Shown here one piece after another: positions 51,901-60,192 of a stretch of 64,000 bases of DNA. The notes under the pieces were generated by a model. It searched no databases and had not been told where the DNA came from. It worked only from the letters and a program-made list of their open reading frames with translations. The stretch is taken from the NCBI GenBank assembly GCA_947493945.1, contig CANLSR010000002.1, positions 310,001 through 374,000 of the forward strand. Direction: 5' to 3'. Source of the DNA: an uncultured bacterium (lineage in GTDB: Bacteria > Bacteroidota > Rhodothermia > Rhodothermales > Rubricoccaceae). The translations under genes were made by a program, and so were the position numbers. The stretch's first letter is position 1, and each line of letters starts with the position of its first letter.

Positions 51901-54900
51901 GAGCACCCCCAGCAGGGCCGCGACGAGGGCCGGCGACCGGGGCAGGGCGACGGCGACGACGGCCCCGCGGCCGGCGCCGAGCTGGCGCAGCCGCTGGGCG
52001 ACGGCGTTGGCGCGGCCGTCGAGGTCGGCGTAGGTCCAGGCCCCGGCGGTCGGTCCGAGCGCGTGGCCGTCGGGCGCCGGGCCTCGCCACGCCAGCGCGG
52101 TGGCCCGCGGGCGCTCGGCGGCCTGGCGCTCGACCAGCCCGTGGAGCGTCGCGGGCGCCCCGGCGGCCGGCCCCCCGTCCCCGAGGCCCAGCAGGCGCTC
52201 GCGCTCGGCAGGGCCGAGCAGCGGCAGCCGCCCGACCGCCCGGCCGGGCGCCTCCGCGACGGCGGCCAAGAGCGTCTCGAAGTTGCCCAGCCAGCGGGAC
52301 ACCGTGGCCGCGTCGAACAGGTCGGCGCTCGCGTCGCAGACCAGGTCGAGCCCCTCGTCCCGCTGCTCCACCTGCACGACGAGGTCGAAGTGCAGGCGCC
52401 GCTTGGGCACCTCGCGCACGCCGACGGCGACGCCCCCCCAGGGCGGGGGCGGGGCGACCCGGTCGAGGTTGAACACGACGTCTATGAGGGGGACGCGGGC
52501 CGGCTCGCGGGGCACGCGGAGGCTCCGCACGAGCGTGCCGAAGGTGTACGACCGGTGGTCGAGCGCGTCGAGGAGCGCCCCACGCACCGTGGCCAGCAGG
52601 GCCTCGAACGAGGCGTCGGGGTCGACGTCCACGCGGAGCGGCAGCAAGTTGACGCCGTGGCCGACGAGCCGGTCCCCGCCCTCGGCCGTCTGCTGCCCCG
52701 CCGCGGTGACGCCGACGACCACGTCGCGCTGGCCCGTCAGGCGGTGCAGCAACGCGACCGTCGCGGCGAGCGTCGTGGCAAACGGGGTCGCCCCCCGCTG
52801 GCGGCCCGTCTCCAGCAGGCCCTCGGCGACGCCCGCCGCCAGGGGCCGGCGGGCCCGGAGGCCGCGGTTCGACCGGTGCGGCGGGTGCGGCCGGTCGGTC
52901 GGGAGCGCCAGCGGCGCGGGCAGCGTCGCGTAGCGGCCGGTCCAGAACGCGCCGGCGTCGCGGTAGTCGGGGCCGTCCTGGGCGTCGGCCTGCTGCTGCG
53001 CCCAGCGCGTAAACGGCGTCGCCGGCGGCAGGGCGGCCGACGCGCCGGCGACGTAGAGCGCCGCCAGGTCCTGCATCAAGAGGTCCATCGACCAGCCGTC
53101 GTAGCCCAGGTGGTGGAAGGTGAGCACGAGCACGTGCCGGTCGGGGCCGAGGCGCGCCAGGCCGGCGCGGACCAGCGGGCCGGCCTGGAGGTCGAACGCC
53201 GTCTCGCCCTCGGCCACGCCCATGGCGTCGAGCGCCGCCTCCTGCGCGTCGGCGTCGAGGTCGGACAGGTCGGCGAGGGGGACCGCGACCGGGGCCTCGG
53301 GCCCGACGCGCTGCCACTCGCCGGTCGGCGCGAACGTCAGGCGCAGCGCCTCGTGGCGCGCGGCGAGCGCGGTCAGGGCCGTGCCCAGCCGGTCGACGTC
53401 GAGCGGGCCGTCCAGGGTGAGCGCGCTCACCTCGTTGTAGGCGCACGACGCGTCGGGCCCCAGGCCCGCGACGGCCCACATCTCGCGCTGGGCCTCGGTG
53501 AGGGGCACGGCGCCGGCGGGCCACCCCTCCTCTGCCAGCGCGGGCGGGTCCTCTGCCAGCGTGGGCAGGCCGGCGGGCGCCGCGTGGCCGGCCTGCCCAT
53601 CGCCGCCGGCCCGGCCCGGGAGCAGGTCCCCAGCCTGCAACGCGGCCACGCTGTCGCGGACGGCCTCGACCAAGCCGTCGAGATCGGCGTCGGTGTGGGC
53701 AGTGGACAGGAACAGGCTCCTCCCCTCCCAGACAAACATCCCCCGGGCGCGCAGCGCGACGTAGAGCAGGTCGCCGTAGGGGGCCCGGTCGAGCCCGTCG
53801 AGGCGGAGCAGCGAGCCGGCGTGGACCATCCGGACCGGGAGCCCGGCGGCGCCGAACACGCCGTCGAGGCGCGCCGCCAGCGCCGCCGAGCGGGCGGTCA
53901 GGCCCGCCTGGAGCGCTGGTCCGGCGTCGGCGAGCGCCCGGAGCGTGGCCTGGGCGGCGGCCATCGCCAGCGGGTGCCGGCGGTGCGTCCCCGCGAAGTA
54001 GGTCACGTCGGCGGTCGGGGCCGAGTCGTCGCCGTAGGACCAGCCCCCCCCGTCGAAGCTGTCCAGGTAGGCCGCCGCGCCGGCCACGACGCCGATGGGC
54101 ATGCCGCCGCCGACCACCTTGCCGTAGGTGGCCATGTCCGGCACGACGCCGGTCAGCCCCGCCACGCCGGCCGGGTGGAACCGGAAGCCGGTGATCATCT
54201 CGTCGAAGACCAGCGCGACGCCGTGGCCCGCGGTGAGCGCCCGGAGCTCGCGGAGAAACTCGACGGGCAGAAAGTCAGGGCGCCGGCTCTGGACCGGCTC
54301 GACGAGCACCGCGGCCAGGTCGGAGGCGCGCGCGCGGATCGTGTCGAGGGTGGACGGCTCGCCGTAGGGCAGCACCAGGACCTCCTCGACCGCGCTGGGC
54401 GAGAGGCCGGGCACGCCCGGGACCGTCCGCCAGCCGTCGTCCGTCTTGCGCCCGCGCCCCAGCACCTCGTCGAAGTTGCCGTGGTAGCTCGCGTCCAGCA
54501 TCGCGATCCGCGAGCGCCCGGTCGCGGTGCGCGCCGCGCGGATGGCCGCCAGCACGGCCTCTGAGCCGGTGCTGAAAAACGCCACCCGCTCCAGCCCCGT
54601 CATCTCGGCGACGAGGTCGGCCGCCGCCGCCGCCGCGGTCGGCATCGGCCCCAGGGCGAAGCCGGCGTCGATCTGGGCGCGCAGCGCCCGGTCCACGAAC
54701 GCCGGCGCGTGGCCGAACAGGTGGACGCCGTAGCCCATGGTGAAGTCGGTGTACGAGTTGCCGTCCACGTCCCACACCATCGCGCCGGCCGCGCGGTCGG
54801 CGGCGATCGGGTAGACCGCCTCCTTCCACAGCTGGCGGTAGCCGGTCGCGGCGCGGGGGTCGGCGTGACGGCGGCGGCTGTCCGCCATGAGCCGCTTGGA

Positions 54901-57900
54901 GCCGGCCGTGCGGGCGGTGTAGTCGGCCAGGAGCGTGTCGAGGGCGCGACGCTGGCGGTTCGTGAGCGCGTCGGCGCCGGTGTGGACGGAGGCGAACAGG
55001 GCCTCCGGCGCCCCGGCACCGCCGGGCGGGTCGGTGCCGCGGGCCAGGGCGCCCGGCGCGGCGGCCGGCGGCGCGGGCCCCCCGAGCGGGGCGCCCCGCA
55101 GCAGGTCCAGCTGCTGCTGCATCAGGCGGAGCTGGTCGGCCACGACGCGCTCGACGGCCGAGGCGTCGGGCGCCAGCGGGGCGTCCGCCGGCGCCCGGTC
55201 CGGGCGCGGCTCGGGCGCCGGCGCCGGCGCCGGCGCGGCGGGCTCGGCAAACGAACCGGCGGGCAGCTCGCCGTCGAGCCGGTCCGCCAGCGCGTCGAGC
55301 GTCGTCGTGGTCTCGAGCAGGTCCCGGAACGAGACGCGGACGCCGAACGCCTTGCGGACGGCCTGGCTGGCCTGGGTGAGCGCGAGCGAGTCCAGCCCGA
55401 GGGCCAGGAACGGCGCGGCGGGGTCGAGGTCCGCCTCGGAGTAGCCCGTCAGGTCGGCGAAGACCGTGCGGAGGCCGGCGAGGATGCGCGAGCGGCGCGG
55501 CAGGGCGGGCATGGCGTCGGGCGGCGGGTCCAGCCGGGGGCTGGGGACGTCGGGGGCGGATGCGGCGGGCGGCGGTTCGGCGGGCGCCGGTTCGGCCGGC
55601 GCCGGCGGCTCGACCCAGTGCCGCTCGCGGTCGAACGCGTAGGTCGGCAGGTGGAGGCGCCGGGCCGGCCCGGCGGCCGGGCCACGGGGCCGGTGGAGCG
55701 CCGCCCCGTCGAGGACGCCCGCGGCCCACAGCTGCGCGGCCGCGTCCAGCGCGTGCTCGCCGTCCGGCCGGTCGTCGCGGGCGTGGGGCAGGAGCGTCAC
55801 GGTCGACACCGGGCCGTCGGCGCCGGCCGACGCGAGCGCGGTCAGCGTCCGGCCCGGCCCGGCCTCGACCAGCACCGGCCGGGGCCCCATCGCCAGCAGC
55901 GCCTGGACGCCCTCGCCGTAGCGGACCGTCTGCCGGAGCTGGGCCACCCAGTAGGCCGGGCTCGTCGCCTCGTCGTCGGTGAGCCAGGTGCCCGTCAGGT
56001 TGGAGACGATGGGCAGGCGCGGCGGGGACAGCCGGACGGCCCGGACCGCCGCGCCGAACGCGTCGAGGATGGGGTCGACCAGGGCCGAGTGGGCCGCGAC
56101 CCGGATGTGGAGGCGCGCCGCCTCGACGTCGTCGGCGTCCAGGGCGGCCTGGAACGCGGCCACCTCCGCCTCCGGGCCGGCCACGACACACTGCGACGGT
56201 CCGTTGACGACCGCCACCTCGAGCCCGAGACCGCCCGCGAGCCGGGCGCGGACCTCGGCCTCGGGGAGCGGGACGCTCAGCATCCGCCCGGGGGCGAGCG
56301 TCTCGAACAGCTCGCCGCGTCGCGCCACCAGCGTCAGGGCGTCCTCGAAAGAGACGACGCCGGCGACGCACGCCGCGGCGTACTCGCCGGCGCTGTGGCC
56401 CAGGACCACCGACGGCCGGACCCCCCGGATCGCCCAGAACTCCGCGAGCGCCAGCTCCACCAGGACGAGCGCGGGGAGCCCGAGCGCCGGCCGCTCCAGC
56501 GCCCGCGCCGCGGGCTCCCCCGGCGCGCCTCCGCCCGGTGCTCCGGGCCCCAGCAGCGTGTCGAGGCCGGCCGTGGCCGCTAGGTGCTCCAGCCCCCGGT
56601 CGATGGCGTCGCGGTAGACGGGCTCCGTCCGGTAGAGCCCCCCGCCCATGTCGGGGTAGGCCGCCCCTCCGCCGGGGAACAGGAAGGCGACGGGCGCGCC
56701 GACGGGCGCGGCCCCGGCGGCGCGAGCGAGCGGGGGCTGGAGCCGCCCGGCCGCCTCGGCAGGCGTCGAGGCCACAACGGCGCGGCGGTACGGCATCTCC
56801 TCGCGGCCCGTCTGGAGCGTGTGCGCGACGTCCGCCAGCGCGAGGCCGGGGTGCGCCGTCAGGTGCGCGGCCAGGGCCGACGACGCCCCGGCCAGCGCCC
56901 CCGGCGTCCGCGCCGACAGGGGGAGCACGACGGGGCCCCGCCCCTCCCCCGCCGCCCGGGGGACGACGGGCGCCTCCTCCAGCACGGCGTGGACGTTGGT
57001 GCCCCCGAGCCCGAACGAGCTGACGCCGGCTCGGCGGGGCGCCCCGTCGGCGGCCCAGTCGCGCAGCTCCGTGGCCAGCACGAAGGGGCTCTCCCCCAGC
57101 GCCAGCGCCGGGTTGGGGGCCGACGCGTGCACGCTCGGCGGGAGCTGGCGGTGGGCGAGCGCGAGGGCGGCCTTCATGAGCCCGGCCACGCCCGAGGCCG
57201 CGTCGGTGTGGCCCAGGTTGGCCTTGAGCGAGCCCAGGGTGCAGAACTGGCGGCGGTCCGTGGTCAGGCGGAACGCCTGGGTGAGCGCCGCCACCTCGAT
57301 GGGGTCGCCGATGGGCGTCGCGGTCCCGTGCGCCTCCACGAGCCCGATGGTGCCGGCGTCCACGCCGGCGACCGCCAGCGCCTCGGCGACGACCGCCGCC
57401 TGGCCCGCCACGCTGGGCGCGGTGTAGCCCACCTTGTCGGCGCCGTCGTTGTTCATCGCCAGGCCCCGGATGACGGCGTAGACCGGGTCGCCGTCGGCGT
57501 GGGCGTCCGCGAGCCGCTTGAGCGCGACCACGCCGGCCCCGTTGGCGGGGACGGTCCCGGCGGCGTCGGCGGCGAACGGGCGGCAGTGGCCGTCGGGCGA
57601 GAGGATCATCCCGTCCTCGAACCGGTAGCCCACGTCCTGCGGCGAGAACACGGTGGCCCCGCCGGCGAGCGCGAGGTCGCAGGCGCCCGCCTGGAGGCTC
57701 TGGCACGCCAGGGCGACGGCCACCAACGAGGTCGAGCACGCCGTCTGAACGGTGACGGCCGGCCCGTGGAGGTCGAGCTTGTAGGCCAGGCGCAGCGCCG
57801 CGTGGTCCTTGTCCCGTCCGATCCGCTCCTGAAACTCGGCGCCGGTGCCCAGCGCGGCCGCGTGCGGGGCGAGGTGGTGCGCGGCGTAGGCGTTGATGCC

Positions 57901-58248
57901 GACCCCCGCGAACACGCCGACGGCGCCGGGCGCGGAGCGGGGCGGGCACCCGGCGTCCTCCAGGGCGGCCCACCCGCATTCGAGGAGCAGCCGGTGCTGG
58001 GGGTCCATCCACTGGGCCTCGCGCGGGGAGACGCCGAACAACGCGGCGTCGAAGCCCTCCACGTCGCGCACCCGGCCGCGCACGGGCACCAGGCCGCCCT
58101 CCGGGTCGAGGGCGTCGAGCGCCTCGCGGCCGTCGCGCACGAGCGCCCACAGCGCCTGGGGCGTGTCGGCGCCGGGCAGGCGGCACCCCATCCCCACGAT
58201 GGCGATGGCGTCGGGCGGGAGGCCGGCGGGGGGCGGAGGGGCAGTCAT
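48955..58248 (-). CDS. Hybrid PKS-NRPS: KS-AT-ACP-aminotransferase-C-A(MT)-PCP
   Basis: This 3097-aa megasynthase has these domains in order: ketosynthase (14 to about 440, Cys171 in TACSTS), acyltransferase (Ser619 in GHSAGEY), ACP (Ser954), a PLP aminotransferase of the glutamate-1-semialdehyde type (about 1070-1520, Lys1377), condensation domain (HHLGYDG, H1712-G1718), adenylation domain (about 2060-2530 plus its later part), an inserted SAM methyltransferase (about 2530-2790), and PCP (Ser3019). There is no KR, so the beta-keto group should be aminated directly, as in iturin-type synthases. The A-domain code reads D2245-L-T-K-V-G-E-V-G-K, closest to asparagine. The methyltransferase motif is EIGCGTSE, with serine for the usual glycine. 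No TE is fused. ATG 58248 precedes the KS motif; the frame open to 59889 belongs to another gene's antisense. Confidence 0.95.
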   Translation of the reverse strand: MTAPPPPAGLPPDAIAIVGMGCRLPGADTPQALWALVRDGREALDALDPEGGLVPVRGRVRDVEGFDAALFGVSPREAQWMDPQHRLLLECGWAALEDAGCPPRSAPGAVGVFAGVGINAYAAHHLAPHAAALGTGAEFQERIGRDKDHAALRLAYKLDLHGPAVTVQTACSTSLVAVALACQSLQAGACDLALAGGATVFSPQDVGYRFEDGMILSPDGHCRPFAADAAGTVPANGAGVVALKRLADAHADGDPVYAVIRGLAMNNDGADKVGYTAPSVAGQAAVVAEALAVAGVDAGTIGLVEAHGTATPIGDPIEVAALTQAFRLTTDRRQFCTLGSLKANLGHTDAASGVAGLMKAALALAHRQLPPSVHASAPNPALALGESPFVLATELRDWAADGAPRRAGVSSFGLGGTNVHAVLEEAPVVPRAAGEGRGPVVLPLSARTPGALAGASSALAAHLTAHPGLALADVAHTLQTGREEMPYRRAVVASTPAEAAGRLQPPLARAAGAAPVGAPVAFLFPGGGAAYPDMGGGLYRTEPVYRDAIDRGLEHLAATAGLDTLLGPGAPGGGAPGEPAARALERPALGLPALVLVELALAEFWAIRGVRPSVVLGHSAGEYAAACVAGVVSFEDALTLVARRGELFETLAPGRMLSVPLPEAEVRARLAGGLGLEVAVVNGPSQCVVAGPEAEVAAFQAALDADDVEAARLHIRVAAHSALVDPILDAFGAAVRAVRLSPPRLPIVSNLTGTWLTDDEATSPAYWVAQLRQTVRYGEGVQALLAMGPRPVLVEAGPGRTLTALASAGADGPVSTVTLLPHARDDRPDGEHALDAAAQLWAAGVLDGAALHRPRGPAAGPARRLHLPTYAFDRERHWVEPPAPAEPAPAEPPPAASAPDVPSPRLDPPPDAMPALPRRSRILAGLRTVFADLTGYSEADLDPAAPFLALGLDSLALTQASQAVRKAFGVRVSFRDLLETTTTLDALADRLDGELPAGSFAEPAAPAPAPAPEPRPDRAPADAPLAPDASAVERVVADQLRLMQQQLDLLRGAPLGGPAPPAAAPGALARGTDPPGGAGAPEALFASVHTGADALTNRQRRALDTLLADYTARTAGSKRLMADSRRRHADPRAATGYRQLWKEAVYPIAADRAAGAMVWDVDGNSYTDFTMGYGVHLFGHAPAFVDRALRAQIDAGFALGPMPTAAAAAADLVAEMTGLERVAFFSTGSEAVLAAIRAARTATGRSRIAMLDASYHGNFDEVLGRGRKTDDGWRTVPGVPGLSPSAVEEVLVLPYGEPSTLDTIRARASDLAAVLVEPVQSRRPDFLPVEFLRELRALTAGHGVALVFDEMITGFRFHPAGVAGLTGVVPDMATYGKVVGGGMPIGVVAGAAAYLDSFDGGGWSYGDDSAPTADVTYFAGTHRRHPLAMAAAQATLRALADAGPALQAGLTARSAALAARLDGVFGAAGLPVRMVHAGSLLRLDGLDRAPYGDLLYVALRARGMFVWEGRSLFLSTAHTDADLDGLVEAVRDSVAALQAGDLLPGRAGGDGQAGHAAPAGLPTLAEDPPALAEEGWPAGAVPLTEAQREMWAVAGLGPDASCAYNEVSALTLDGPLDVDRLGTALTALAARHEALRLTFAPTGEWQRVGPEAPVAVPLADLSDLDADAQEAALDAMGVAEGETAFDLQAGPLVRAGLARLGPDRHVLVLTFHHLGYDGWSMDLLMQDLAALYVAGASAALPPATPFTRWAQQQADAQDGPDYRDAGAFWTGRYATLPAPLALPTDRPHPPHRSNRGLRARRPLAAGVAEGLLETGRQRGATPFATTLAATVALLHRLTGQRDVVVGVTAAGQQTAEGGDRLVGHGVNLLPLRVDVDPDASFEALLATVRGALLDALDHRSYTFGTLVRSLRVPREPARVPLIDVVFNLDRVAPPPPWGGVAVGVREVPKRRLHFDLVVQVEQRDEGLDLVCDASADLFDAATVSRWLGNFETLLAAVAEAPGRAVGRLPLLGPAERERLLGLGDGGPAAGAPATLHGLVERQAAERPRATALAWRGPAPDGHALGPTAGAWTYADLDGRANAVAQRLRQLGAGRGAVVAVALPRSPALVAALLGVLKAGAAYLPLDASDPPSRTRAKLDDAGAAAVVVPAGGAAPHVAEVLDGSPGAVLALDLEPGEVAEPLGPGPLDATPDDPAYVLYTSGSTGQPKGVVVGHAAVGAYLAWAVPAYGLAPGGAVPLCTPVGFDLTVTALWGALAAGASLDLLPEAAGAGATEALAEALAETSASGAPYALVKLTPAHLRALVTLAGAPAARGAGRTAFVVGGEALPAETVAAWGRLWPGAEVVNEYGPTEAAVGCCTHRVGDGAGVAPGATLPIGRPTPGTRLYVVDGAGTLAPEGAAGELWVGGAQLAHGYLGRGSQAGGPFLADPFRAPDAGPGRVYRTGDRVRWRADGRLEFLDRLDGQVKVRGYRIETGDVEGVLVAHRGVGEAAVVVREDAPGDRRLVGYVTPRRLGPAGPGARDEAAFLADQVDEWERVYLAAIDEETSGPDGVNPVDRILSWTHADVDAAESDEWAAHVQAAVEALHPRRVLEIGCGTSELMLQVAPGCERYHATDLSEAAVGYLRQRAAAAGLTHVTLETRPADDLGAWADDAFDTVVVSSVAQYFPDADYLRRVVEGAVRVTAPGGAVYLGDLHGLPTLHALVAGLQLAGAAPDTPTADVWDRVQRRLRQPTFLFVDPALFAHLAALVPGVGRVETRLRRGHVLNQPTRFHVDVTLHVGDAPAAAGLDWQDWEPDVRSVDALEARLRSGPDVLAVRHVPNARQRDEVEAARWMAEGRAPASVGALRDALAALAPAVDPEALWGLGDTTGYRVHVAPSAGPAGRMDAVFVRDGADRAVTFPIETCVEAPAPPLSAYVNDPRGEAPAEDLGAAVRRWAAGRLPRYMVPSAVVVLDDLPRTPTGKLDREALPVPAPVLLDRDAAAAPSTPAEQALAEIVAEVLRIAHVGRDDNLFEIGADSLLVFQMSAKAQRAGLALPPRLFFENQTVADLARAAHRGLAPPEAPDREAALREQVRTMSPDAVRALIDSYSEPPPSTP

Positions 58249-60170
58249 GGCGTCGGGTGCGCCTCGGCGGGGGGGGTCCGGTCGCGGGAGGCCGCGCGTG
58301 CCGCCAGCCGCCGGGCCACGCGCGCCTGCACGCCCGACGCCTGCGCGCCGGCGAGGCCGCCGGACGCGCCCTCGCCACCCGAGGCGAGGTGGCGGCCCAG
58401 CGCCCGTGGCGTCGGGTGGGCGAACAGGTCGAGGAGCGGGACCTCGCGCCCCAGCGCCGCCGCGAGCTGGCGCTGCGCCTGGACGGCCAGCAGCGAGTGG
58501 CCCCCGAGATCGAAGAACCCGTCGTCGCGGCCGACCGCCCGGTCGCCGAGCAGGCGGCTCCAGACCGAGGCCACCAACCGCTCGGCCTCTCGGACGCGCA
58601 CCTCGGCCGGCGCCGGCGCCCGGGCGGCCGGGGCGGACCCCGCCGGCCGCGGGCCGGCGTGGCGCAGCGGCAGCTGGCCGACGACGCCGTCGGGGTCGGC
58701 GAGGGCGGCACTCAGCAGGCCCTCGTAGGTGTCCAGCAGGTCCGCCACCGTCCGGGCGTCGAACCGGGCGGTCGCGAACTCGCCGACGAAACGGTAGCCC
58801 CCGCCCGCCTCCTCGACAAAGAGCGAGAGGTCGAACTTGGCCGTCCCCCCGGCGAACCGGACCGGCGCCGGCGCGAGCCCGGCGAGCGCGAGCGGGGGGA
58901 CGGGCACGGTCTGGTGCACGAACAGCGTCTGCACGAGCGGCGGCACGCCGGCCGCGCGCGGCGGCGCGACGGCCTCCACGACACGCTCGAAGGGCACCTC
59001 GGGACGGCTGAAGGCGTCGAGCGACACGTCGCGGACGTGGCGGAGGAGCGCGCGGAACGGGCCGCCCACGTCGACCGCCAGCGGCAGGGCCAGCGTGTTG
59101 ACGAACAGGCCCACGAGGGGGCCGAGCGCCGGGTGCCCGCGACCCGCGACGGGGGTCCCGACGGCGAACGTCGCCTGGCCCGTCGTGCGGGCCAGGAGCG
59201 CCGCGTAGGCCGTCAGGAGCACCATGAACGGGCTCGCCGCCTCGGCGCGCGCCAGCGCGCGCACGGCGTCGGCGAGGCGGCGGGGCGGGGTCCGCTCGCA
59301 CACCTCGCCCTCGAACGTCGGGGCGAGCGGCGGGGGGCGGTCGGCGGGGAGCGTGAGGGGCGGAGGGGCAGGCGTCAGCGTGCGCACCGTGGCGGCGAGG
59401 TCGGCGGCCGCGCCCGGCCCCGCCTGACGCTCGGCCTGCCACGCCGCCGCGTCGGCGTAGCGGACCGCGAGCGGAGCCAGGCCGGCCTCCCGGCCGTCGC
59501 GGTGGGCCGCGTAACAGGCGGCGACCTCGCGGACGAGGACGGCGGTGGACCACCCGTCGGATGCCGCATGGTGCGTCGTCAGGGCCAGGGCGTGGCGCTC
59601 CGGCCCGAGGCGGAGCAGGCGGGCGCGCAGCATCGGCCCCGTCTCCAGGTCGAACGGCCGGCGGGCCTCGACGAGCAGCCGCTCCGCCCGCTCGCCGGCG
59701 GTGACGTCCTCGACCGGGAGCCTGAAGGGGGCGGCGGGCCGGAGGCGGCCGGTGGGCCGGCCGCCGCTCTCGCACAAAGCGGTTCGGAGCGGCTCGTGGC
59801 GGCCGACGATGGCCCCCAGGCTGGCGCGCAGTGCCCCCACGTCCAGCGGACCGACCAGCTCGGCCACGGCCGGGATGTGGTAGGCGCACGACCCGGGGTG
59901 GAGTCGCTCCAGGAACCAGATCCGCGCCTGCCCGGCGGAGAGCGGCCGCCCATCGCCCCCGTAGCGACGGGCGACCAGGGCCGGGTCGGGCGCGACCGGG
60001 GCCCGGGCCGCCTCGACGAGTGCGACCACGTCGGGCTTCCGGCGGACTAGCTCGGCGCGGAGGTCCAGGGTGAGGGCGCCGCCTGGGTCGGACACGAGGA
60101 GGCGGCCCTCGCTAGCGTCGAGGGCCACGCCGAGCGTGCCGAGGTGGGCCACGAGGTGGGCCGTCGTCAT
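58245..60170 (-). CDS. NRPS protein with docking-C-PCP domains and no A domain
   Basis: The 641-aa product starts with a TubC-like docking domain (about 2-55, ending LVRRKPDVVALVEAAR), followed by a condensation domain with HHAASDG (H200-G206) and a peptidyl carrier domain with GGHSLL (Ser559). No adenylation domain lies between them. The C domain joins the carrier through only about 60 residues of alanine/proline-rich linker, so the omission is genuine rather than a sequencing gap. The carrier must be loaded in trans by another A domain, or the C domain passes the chain without adding a residue. The start ATG 60170 lies 22 nt after the upstream NRPS stop, and the end overlaps the KS gene by 4 nt. 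It should bridge the two large synthases. Confidence 0.9.
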   Translation of the reverse strand: MTTAHLVAHLGTLGVALDASEGRLLVSDPGGALTLDLRAELVRRKPDVVALVEAARAPVAPDPALVARRYGGDGRPLSAGQARIWFLERLHPGSCAYHIPAVAELVGPLDVGALRASLGAIVGRHEPLRTALCESGGRPTGRLRPAAPFRLPVEDVTAGERAERLLVEARRPFDLETGPMLRARLLRLGPERHALALTTHHAASDGWSTAVLVREVAACYAAHRDGREAGLAPLAVRYADAAAWQAERQAGPGAAADLAATVRTLTPAPPPLTLPADRPPPLAPTFEGEVCERTPPRRLADAVRALARAEAASPFMVLLTAYAALLARTTGQATFAVGTPVAGRGHPALGPLVGLFVNTLALPLAVDVGGPFRALLRHVRDVSLDAFSRPEVPFERVVEAVAPPRAAGVPPLVQTLFVHQTVPVPPLALAGLAPAPVRFAGGTAKFDLSLFVEEAGGGYRFVGEFATARFDARTVADLLDTYEGLLSAALADPDGVVGQLPLRHAGPRPAGSAPAARAPAPAEVRVREAERLVASVWSRLLGDRAVGRDDGFFDLGGHSLLAVQAQRQLAAALGREVPLLDLFAHPTPRALGRHLASGGEGASGGLAGAQASGVQARVARRLAARAASRDRTPPAEAHPTP

Positions 60171-60192
60171 CCGTTGAGTGATGGGAGCCGCC

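Noticed and set aside
49627-54564. A 1645-codon open frame on the plus strand inside the megasynthase gene
   Set aside because: It is antisense to the domain-bearing frame. In GC-rich genes the complementary strand often lacks stops, and its translation shows no domain or low-complexity-free region. The same applies to the long plus-strand frames over 16870-19371, 24783-27710 and 40995-45221.
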